Shown here in pieces: positions 16,401 through 22,800 of a stretch of 23,671 nucleotides of DNA. The notes beneath the pieces were generated by a model that worked only from the letters and a program-made list of their open reading frames with translations, was not told the origin of the DNA and ran no database searches. Both the position numbers and the translations under genes were made by a program. How positions within the stretch are numbered: the stretch's first letter is position 1; every line of letters begins with the position of its first letter. This DNA comes from Nitrospirales bacterium (GTDB taxonomy: Bacteria; Nitrospirota; Nitrospiria; Nitrospirales; UBA8639), in contig JAJDBO010000019.1 of the NCBI GenBank assembly GCA_029261305.1, positions 1-23,671 of the forward strand, read 5' to 3'.

Positions 16401-17319
16401 TATGATCATTCAACGAAGCCGTTCCTGGTGTGGCAACCCAGGTTTTGTTGCGTAGCCGTTGGTCGTTCGATGCGGTCTGCATGGCTCCGCTAATCGGCGG
16501 TGCCAGGACATTCGACACACCATCCACCACGCCGAAGGTATAGAGTTGCTGACCTTTCTTGAATCCACCATTGTTCGGATCAAGGTCATACTGAGCTTTT
16601 ATCGGGTTTCCGTCCTTGTCCCGGCATTCGATCACCGGTGACCAATTCACCCCCTCTTCCTCGATGGCCTGTGACAGCACTTGGACATTGTTATATTGGG
16701 TCGGGTCTACCGATGGATCGGGTAGAATATGTGCGGTCATCACCACACCTGCCGTATACGGCTGAATGTTTTGAAGGTCCGGGTTATGAGCCACAAGACA
16801 GGCAGCCGTCTTCAAACTCGTTCCCAATGTCTGTGAGGCCACCAAAGCATCGAGTGCCGTATCCGGGTTGCCCGGAAGTTTTCTCACCCCAAGTGTATGA
16901 AGCGTGGCGCTATGCACTTTGGCGCGGGCTTTGGCGTTCGGTCGGTAGAACGATTGGATATGGACCAACGAGTTCGCATGGATGGCCATTTGATCGGCAT
17001 AGACCTGTCGGAGATGGTTGTCAGGAACATATTGCAGCATGGAGACGACTTGCTGCAGATGCACACCTTCAACAGGTGGACGTACGATATGAATCCAGCT
17101 TACGGCATCGTCTGGTAGCAGCTGGTCGTCGATTTCAGCAAAATGGGTAAAATTTCTCACACTATATTCCGGCAAAATAGCCATAGCCGCATGAGATTGA
17201 ACCGCTTGGTCCTGCGTGCCGGTTGAATGCTCCTGTAAATTTACCAGTGCGATGTTCACCGACACCTGCAATCCTGCGATGGGTTGTAAATGTCTAAGGT
17301 CAAAATGAAATGTTTTCAT
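13423..17319 (-). CDS. large multidomain protein: hydrophobic Gly/Ala-rich core, NHL-like repeats, W-x-I-D modules
   Basis: A 1298-residue protein of unknown function and the first gene of the cluster. No signal peptide. Residues 1-430 are not recognised. Residues 432-551 contain several hydrophobic Gly/Ala-rich stretches (VPIVFIIAGKAI, AAAIGIGFGIVGGGTATAAA, FGPVGWLFTAAAVV) that could insert in or lie on membranes. Residues 570-700 look beta-rich. About 860-950 and 1130-1210 contain NHL-like beta-propeller strands (IDALAVHPSNTVIACS, PKALAVAPDGRVLVLESQNR, LLDVYAPDGSFLF). W-x-I-D modules lie at about 1012-1075 and 1240-1296, with a partial one at 1077-1120. No HExxH protease motif or other catalytic signature was found. 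The start has GAGGG 9 bases before the ATG. It could be a scaffold, a membrane-active effector, or a partner of the BPI-like proteins; the sequence does not decide. Confidence 0.7.
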   Translation of the reverse strand: MKTFHFDLRHLQPIAGLQVSVNIALVNLQEHSTGTQDQAVQSHAAMAILPEYSVRNFTHFAEIDDQLLPDDAVSWIHIVRPPVEGVHLQQVVSMLQYVPDNHLRQVYADQMAIHANSLVHIQSFYRPNAKARAKVHSATLHTLGVRKLPGNPDTALDALVASQTLGTSLKTAACLVAHNPDLQNIQPYTAGVVMTAHILPDPSVDPTQYNNVQVLSQAIEEEGVNWSPVIECRDKDGNPIKAQYDLDPNNGGFKKGQQLYTFGVVDGVSNVLAPPISGAMQTASNDQRLRNKTWVATPGTASLNDHSETVPQAHVSKEQDPKFKWTVSEKTRHHGIQVDSSSIKIDEKDIFSIDGSNTYLRTLYVGYRLLDANGKPTTETKLLYSISASNTILGIPVPTDPTALQFALENAPGVELQFGSLGTTDWQEDVSWRGALLTGLWQYGVPIVFIIAGKAITSTSLFNKIVNDKDLTAAAIGIGFGIVGGGTATAAALFNTKKVLFALGNSVLSFALQKGMEALGKWITAQVAAGALSKAFGPVGWLFTAAAVVMNVEQMAVTTGEVLSSPANITVKVGRAIDVTLTLHPDPKHGEVGNPETAVWPSVGTKYLVTLQYKNGTDMTLTGPMPSTTSNTPLPLTYIDVPAGGEFRIIAGVYSDSGWLAGSWQSDWTQAMPNSGTVLDLGNKNITENLVPLAPDTQYIYKEQIAFTDDTYVWEKGTIPSTPLTALNCNDAGTLCELVDITINNSAFQVGYAWRASGQHLKPDKASAKPSDKQLYAVQNLSVLANPSSRLINTDIGFTNRPEIAYAPSENAVSQVDQTNFVLDPRENMMQLRHVTLQTVDGTTNFGFGNPDLKSWGQFPLQNIDALAVHPSNTVIACSFRDQKMMLLPLPETAVEDKKAPVALMVSGEGLRQGLMRGPKALAVAPDGRVLVLESQNRRVQAFDLKGNAAPSFTPMSPLFELTTSEASNDLDNGKVPQALVNGIIEAGLNYQFGLSSDFIPELDGGKFQPDKDPLIKALSQNGIILSYDKDAMNDPKLSAQIVVHTKGQRWVITDPRGQSWAVVNEEGALSVYEIPTTVEIAVQTPGQQWLIIDQRTDNSWKLIPSTANPGKSLVYYATSYFTLNAPTKGTPTYLDMAVEAQGHVYILSYVNDGSKTTDYLLDVYAPDGSFLFRTPDPSVTRTPENVVAGRITVDIWRNMYGLTFEALIGPNGAVQPGVAHWNPTPPLFSLPLTAQKDFNDRNIQVVVQLFEEKGIKLTKDAFIQVINIEGAWSVKDGMTIYHVYRSGSSLQVFAVPA
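13426..13438 (-). promoter_or_regulatory. hairpin overlapping the 3' end of the 1298-residue gene, before paralogue 4
   Basis: Arms CGCGG and CCGCG (5 bases) enclose a 3-base loop directly ahead of the TGA stop and the paralogue 4 ribosome site. It overlaps coding sequence (last codons Val-Pro-Ala), so its regulatory role is less sure than for the other three leader hairpins. Confidence 0.3.
13432..13602 (-). repeat. W-x-I-D module, copy 5 (1298-residue protein residues 1240-1296)
   Basis: The module forms the extreme C-terminus: VVQLFEEKGIKLTKDAFI, GAWSVKDGMTIYHVY, then LQVFAVP. The protein ends exactly with the module. Confidence 0.6.
14095..14286 (-). repeat. W-x-I-D module, copy 4 (1298-residue protein residues 1012-1075)
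   Basis: The module shows PLIKALSQNGIILSYD followed by QRWVITDPRGQSWAVV and LSVYE. A partial copy follows at once (QQWLIIDQRTDNSWKL, about 13960-14091). Confidence 0.6.
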
Positions 17320-17434
17320 GATGATAACCCTCGGTTAATGAAAAAAAATTTGTGGCGATTCATGGAAGTGCCGTCGCAAAAAAGAAGGTATCTTTCCCGT
17401 ATCACACTATTCACACCTATCTACAAGGTGACAT

Positions 17435-17450
17435 TGCACATGGTATGCCA
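17435..17450 (-). promoter_or_regulatory. candidate sigma-54 promoter of the minus-strand cluster
   Basis: On the minus strand the sequence reads TGGCATACCATGTGCA. It keeps the essential GG and GC dinucleotides of the -24/-12 consensus TGGCAC-N5-TTGCA at the right spacing, with one mismatch in each half. Transcription would start near 17424, giving a leader of about 105 bases before the first gene. This is a motif match only. Confidence 0.3.
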
Positions 17451-17573
17451 CAAAAATAATGTCAGGATGCCAACGGATAGTCAGGAAATAACTCGTTGAT
17501 ATTATTTTATTTCTGATGAAGGCACTTAGGTAAAAAAATGGATGTGATAGAAAAAGGCTATACCTGAACTTTC

Positions 17574-17601
17574 GTATCCAATTGGATACACCCGGTGTAT
17601 C
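17574..17601. promoter_or_regulatory. overlapping palindromes, candidate operator or activator site
   Basis: GTATCCAATTGGATAC (17574-17589) is a perfect 16-base palindrome. It overlaps ATACACC-C-GGTGTAT (17586-17600), a second palindrome with 7-base arms. TATACCTG occurs on each side (17559-17566 and 17606-17613). The cluster of related half-sites is about 125-140 bases upstream of the candidate sigma-54 promoter, a usual distance for an enhancer-binding activator. No regulator gene is in the window. Confidence 0.5.
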
Positions 17602-18065
17602 TTTTTATACCTGTTGAGTAGAAAATGAATGACAGATGAGTGTTGGATAAAAATATTTTCGCCAGACGTGAATCACTATGAAGCGGTGGCCATAACGCAT
17701 AGAACAAGGGGCCATCATCATGGAGGACCAACACCTTTAAGAAATGAATGTAAATTGTGGGAGAAGTTTTCCTGCTCAGAAACCCTACAAGGTTGTCGGG
17801 ATCGACTCACGAGGAACTCTCACGGCAAACCTTTGGAGCCAAGTCAAAGAGAGGGAAAAGTCAGGAGTATGAAAAACCACCTTGCGGTCATCTGGAGCTA
17901 ACTGAAAAGGTTCTGTTTCTCGTGATACAGAGGGTCCCTAGACTTGTTCGGCAGGAAACCGAGGTGGACACATGACATCGTGTCGCCCCTTTTTTCTTGC
18001 CCTCAGAGGCTCTGGGTTTATCCGCGATGAACCAGCGGTAGAATAATCCCAAGGAGAATCAATCA
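17602..18065. other. non-coding gap between the divergent genes
   Basis: Short ORFs here have no recognisable product or good start context. A weak hairpin followed by six T residues lies at 17967-17995. No known riboswitch could be matched; a c-di-GMP aptamer was considered and rejected. The stretch may hold the promoter of the plus-strand gene and possibly a small RNA. Confidence 0.4.
17967..17995 (+). terminator. weak intrinsic terminator-like hairpin
   Basis: Arms GACAC (17967-17971) and GTGTC (17980-17984) are followed by GCCCC and six T residues on the plus strand, about 70 bases ahead of the HEAT-repeat gene. The stem is short, so this may be chance. If real, it implies a short plus-strand transcript upstream. 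Confidence 0.25.
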
Positions 18066-18932
18066 ATGAATCGTTTCGTGTTGTCTCTCTTAATCATGTG
18101 GGCTATCGGGCTAGGAATCCCCACCTTCACACATGCACAAACCAACCAAGAGGTCAAAACGTCGTACACCACTGAAGAACAAGAGGTACTGAAGACCATT
18201 CACACGATTCTGCTTGGTGGAAAAGTCGCCACCTGGTTAGACTATGAATACCCGCTCTATGATCCCCTCTCGAACTTAAAGGGAAGGTTGGAAGACGTCG
18301 GATTTCAGGTCGTCTTCAACCCTAAAGAAGCCCATGATGCCATGCTGGTCATTGACTATGCCGAAACGCCCAGTGGAATATTCCGTGGATTAGAACAAGG
18401 GACAGTGGTGACGTTCCATACGGCGGTCTACCATCCGAAGGTCGGCATCATCATGGCAAACAAATTCGTGGGGCAACCCAGTGAAGTACCAGCCGGCAGT
18501 GTGTATTGGGATGTCATTGGCAACCTGGAAGGAGACCCGCTGTTCTTTTATCAGGCTCAGATCCTGAAAGCATGGGTCACGAATCAAACACATGGCGGCA
18601 CGGTCCTCATGCATATGTTGCGCCGTCCCTATACCGACACCAGTTATGAACAGCCGTACGAGCAACCGGGACCAGCCTTTGTGCGAAGGGGCGCACGAAT
18701 GAACGCCATCAGGGAAATAGGACAACTCAACGATCCTCAGGCACAAGACACCTTATGGGAATTAACGAAAGTCGCGACTCCAGAAGAACGAACAGTAGCC
18801 GTACAGGTGTTAGGAAATATCGGCCAGAGATCTTTTATTCCAAGACTTTCGCAGATCGCGAATACTGATCAGGACCCGAACGTGCGGCTTGCCGCACAAG
18901 CAGCCATGCAGAACATTGAAAGGGAACGATAA
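18066..18932 (+). CDS. exported HEAT-repeat protein
   Basis: A 288-residue protein with a clear Sec signal peptide (residues 1-24, VLSLLIMWAIGLGI core, likely cleavage THA|QT). Residues about 30-200 form a domain I do not recognise, with strands such as FQVVFN and AMLVIDYAE. Residues about 206-286 are HEAT/armadillo-like helical repeats (ARMNAIREIGQLNDPQAQDTL, RTVAVQVLGNIGQRSFIPRL, DPNVRLAAQAAMQNI), a fold used for protein contacts. Likely periplasmic. Ribosome site AAGGAG stands 9 bases before the ATG. It is divergent from the large minus-strand cluster and has no co-directional neighbour, so nothing here ties it to that cluster except a shared upstream gap. Confidence 0.75.
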   Translation: MNRFVLSLLIMWAIGLGIPTFTHAQTNQEVKTSYTTEEQEVLKTIHTILLGGKVATWLDYEYPLYDPLSNLKGRLEDVGFQVVFNPKEAHDAMLVIDYAETPSGIFRGLEQGTVVTFHTAVYHPKVGIIMANKFVGQPSEVPAGSVYWDVIGNLEGDPLFFYQAQILKAWVTNQTHGGTVLMHMLRRPYTDTSYEQPYEQPGPAFVRRGARMNAIREIGQLNDPQAQDTLWELTKVATPEERTVAVQVLGNIGQRSFIPRLSQIANTDQDPNVRLAAQAAMQNIERER

Positions 18933-19302
18933 AGAGAAACCAATCCTACAAGAAGTACAGGGCTTGTGCTTGTGCCTACCTTATGAGGAATGAGGGGGGC
19001 AGAGTCCATAGGGGCAAATTCGATGATAAAGGGAGGGAAGCGGCTGCGAGGAAGAGGCGGGTCTTTTTAATCGAGGCTGACCCAATTTTACATTCGGCTT
19101 TCAAACTCGGGTGGGAAAACGCTACAACAACTTAATATTCATACTTGCCCCTAATTCATGCAGTCTATAAAGGGAAGCGTCCACTTTTTTCCCATTTTTT
19201 GGGGATCCCCGGGACACCGTCTCCAGGAGGCCGCCCACGGCAGGCGCTGAAACTACAGCCGATTTCGCAGAGATTCCTGACGGGGCCGCCGGAGCGGCCG
19301 AG
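18933..19302. other. 370-base intergenic stretch
   Basis: The gap lies between two convergent genes. It contains a short inverted repeat gggtc...gaccc (19059-19083) and a perfect palindrome ggggatcccc (19201-19210), and turns GC-rich near 19200. No ORF could be supported. The junction may be a recombination scar next to the mosaic gene to its right. Confidence 0.4.
19284..19299 (-). terminator. GC-rich hairpin just after the adhesin stop codon
   Basis: Perfect 6-base arms GGCCGC and GCGGCC enclose a 4-base loop, 3 bases past the TAA stop on the minus strand. There is no T-run after it, so it may be a stability hairpin rather than a classical intrinsic terminator. Confidence 0.4.
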
Positions 19303-19835
19303 TTACAGGATCACGCTGCCAGCCGCGACTTCGTCTGCTATGAGCAGGGTTGCGTCACCCAGGGTGTAGGTGTGAAAGCCACCCGTCGAGCCGCCGTCGG
19401 CCCAGTCGTTGCTGGTCGCGACGACGCGGTCGCCGGCGTCCCCGAGAACCCTGAGCGTGTTGCTCGTGTCCGAGAGGTCCAGCAAGCCTTCGAGGTCGAT
19501 CTGCAGCGTGTTGTCGCCGGTGCCGGTCAGATCGACTATCTCGAGGCCCCGCTGTGCCGCCGTCGAACCGCCGGCGAGCTGGTCGAAGTCGAGTGTGAGC
19601 CCCGAGCCGTCGATCCGCAAAGTGTCCGAGCCAGAGCCGCCGTCCACCGACAGGTCCGCGGCGTCGTGGACCAGGACGTCGTCATCGGCGCCGCCGTCGA
19701 GCCGATCGGCGCCAGCGCCGCCGTCGAGGACGTCGTCGCCGCCCGCGCCGCTGATGGTGTCGTCGCCCGCGCCCCCGTCGATGTGGTCGGCGCCGGCGCC
19801 GCCGGCGAGCACGTCGTCGCCAGGCGTTCCGACTT
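19303..19835 (-). repeat. RTX nonapeptide repeats and secretion tail
   Basis: About six G-G-x-G-x-D-x-x-x units occupy the first 70 residues of this segment, followed by a C-terminal secretion-type domain. Base composition is very GC-rich here, unlike the adjoining DUF11 region. Confidence 0.85.
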
Positions 19836-22800
19836 GGATTGCTACGACACTGTCTGTATCAGTTGCACTATCATTGGTACTATTGTTGTCTGTGACATCC
19901 GAGGCTACTGTAGCTATGTTTACTATGGGTCCTGTTGCCGTTCCAGCGACACTTGTTGCCAGAGTGTAGGATTTGTTTGACCCCGCAGAGATTGTCCCTA
20001 ATGAACAAGTTGGAACACCAGTGGAGTCTTCCGCACAACCACTCGTAGATACTAGCGCAAGATCAGCATCAAGCGTATCGATTACCACAACATTTGTCGC
20101 ATCACTGGGACCATTATTGGTAACCGTAATCGTATAGGTATTGGGTAGCCCAGCCGCAACGCCGTTTGTACCATTACTATTTGTGATCTCTAAGTCAGCT
20201 TCAGGAATAAGTAGTGTATCATTGTCTGTCGCACTATCATTGGCACTCGTATTATCAATCGACAATATAGAGGACACTGTTGCTGTATTAGAAAGTGTAC
20301 CCGTAGCCCCAGAATCAATCACCGAGGTTACTGTATATGTGACAGAACTCCCACTTGGCATATTAAGTGTTTCATTCAGATTGCCACTTCCCGAGGTATT
20401 ACCAGTTGCACCGCCAAACGGCGCGCTAGAATAGGTCGATGTTAAACTTGAGGGAAAATTATCAATGACACGGGCATCAGTCACTGTTCCAGGACCATTA
20501 TTAGTGACAACAATAGTATATGTGATACTTCCACCGGGAGTAGCTGTTGTGACCCCATCAGTTTTGGTGATCTCGAGATCCGCCAGAGGCGCAGTCACCG
20601 TGACACTATCAGTACAACCATTATCTAGTTCAGCGGTTTCTACGACTAGAAATTGAGGATCAGCCGCGCAAATACCTATAATACCAGGGTTCGTATACGT
20701 TCCTGCCTGTGATGCCGAGACATTAAGACGTACGGTGAAACTGCCTCCCGGTACTATTCCAACGACCCCATTCGCTTTACATTCCAGTGTGCTCGTATTG
20801 AGATTACAAGATATTGAACCGAATACTATACCAGTAGACGCAATAATACCTCCGTTGGAATAAGTTAAACCTGGAGGAAGCTCATCGCGGAGAAAAACAC
20901 CCAAATGGGGAAAGGTCGCGGCTGAAGTTCCAATGTTCTCAACCTTCAAATCCCAAAACCAACTATCGTTTACGGAGACACTTCCCCCAACATTATTGGT
21001 TTTAGTGACAACCAGATTAGGCCCACCTGTCACATTGACAGTATCACTACATCCATTATCTATATCATCGGATTCTACGACTTGACCTAGAGGATCAACC
21101 GCGCAAATAAGTCCTTGAGGAGGGTTCGTGTACGTCCCACCAGTTGCTGCTATGGCCTCAATACGTACTGTGAAACCGCCTCCCGCTGATACTCCTAACA
21201 ACCCATTCGCTTTACATTCCAGTGTGAACGGATTGCGAGTACAAGATATTGAAGAGCCTGTTATACCAGTAGACGCGATAATACCCACGTTGGAATAAGT
21301 TAAACCTGGAGGAAGCTCATCGCGGAGAATAGTACCCAAATTAGTAAAGATCGCGCTGATGGTTCCAATGTTCGCAACCTTCAAATCCCAAAACCAAGAA
21401 TTGTTTACCGAGCCAGCTCCACCAACATTGTTAGTTTTCGTGACAACCAGATTAGGCATACCATTTTCAACGACGTTGTCCACCGTGATCGTAAGATCTT
21501 GGACATCCGTCAGTGCTCCAGAATCCGTCACGGTGACTTGAACATTATAGTCGTTATCCCCGCCAGCATCCCCCGGCGTTTCAAAGTCCGGCGCAGTGTT
21601 AAAGGTCACGACCCCGGTATTCACATCAAGACCAAAGTCCCCGTTATCAACGCCTGGACCACTCCCCGTGCTGGAGAAGCTGTAGATCAAGCCCGCGCCT
21701 TCGGCATCACTGTCGTCGGTGGATTGCACATCAATCGCGCTCGTCTGATTCTCATCCACACTGGCAGTCGCCGAGCTGTTAATTGTTGGGGCGATATTCA
21801 ACGTGGTGTCCTCGCTGCCGCTGTCGTTACCTGGGACTGGATCGGTCGTAGGCGAGGAGACGGAAAAGTTGTTGGTGATCGTGCTCGCAGCGCCCGAGTC
21901 TACCGTTGTGTTGATCGTAATGTCCGGTGCGGCTCCGACGGCGAGACCGTTACGCGTGCAGGTGACCATGCCGGCTGCCTCGCCGCACGTCCAGCCGCTG
22001 CCGCTGGCACTGCCGAACGCCACATCGGTGGACAGCGTATCGGTGACCGTGATGGTGTTGGGATCATCACTGAGGCCGAGGTTGGTCACCGAAAGCGTGT
22101 ACGTCAACGGATCGCCGGCCGTCACCGGGTCGGGTGAATCGCTTTTGGTGATGGAAAGATCGGCCGCCAGCTGGACCGTGGTGTCTTCCGACACAGTATT
22201 ATTCGCAGCGATCGGATCGCTCGTATCCGAGGTCACCGAGGCCTGGTTGGTAATGGTCCCGGTCGTCCCCGCATCCACCGTCACTTGAATCGTGTATTGC
22301 GCGTTCCCGCCCGAGACGATATCCCCCAACGAACACGTCGGCACCCCGTTGGCATCTTCCGCACAGCCCGTGGTTGACACGAAGGTCACCCCCGCAGGCA
22401 ACGTGTCTGTCACGACCACATTCTCGGCACCGTCCGGCCCGGCATTGTTCACCGTCACCGTATAGACGAGCGTACCGCCAGCCACGATCGGATCCACATC
22501 GTCCACCTTCGTCATCGACAGGTCCGCCGTCGGCGCAGTCACAGTGGTGTCTTCCGACACAGTATTATTCGCGTTGTTCGGATCGCTCGTATCCGAGGTC
22601 ACCGAGACTTGGTTGGTAATGGTCCCGGTCGTCCCCGTATCCACCGTCACTTCGATCGTGTATAGCCCGAACTGGCCGGCGACAATGTCCCCCAGCGGAC
22701 ACGTGGGCACCCCATTGGGATCTGAGAAACACCCATTGGTCGACAGGACGGTCACCCCGGCAGGCAGCACGTCCGTCACCACGACATTCACCGCTTCCTC

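Noticed and set aside
13423..17319. Neurotoxin-like identity for the 1298-residue protein, suggested by its size, hydrophobic core and TULIP neighbours
   Set aside because: No HExxH zinc-protease motif or toxin binding domain is present, and the NHL-like repeats do not fit.
17815..17900. Possible c-di-GMP (GEMM) riboswitch, because of CACGGCAAACC followed by AAAGAGAGGG
   Set aside because: The required GACGCAAAGCC-type segment and the second receptor helix are absent.
17629..17901. 90-residue plus-strand ORF in the divergent gap
   Set aside because: It has no convincing ribosome site, no domain and an odd composition. It may overlap regulatory or RNA sequence instead.
19303..19835. Adjacent GC-rich short repeats as a possible CRISPR or satellite array
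   Set aside because: They encode in-frame RTX nonapeptides with Gly and Asp at fixed places, so they are protein-level repeats.
21499..22137. 212-residue plus-strand ORF opposite the adhesin gene
   Set aside because: It lies antisense to repeat-rich coding sequence, where long shadow ORFs are expected; no motif supports it.
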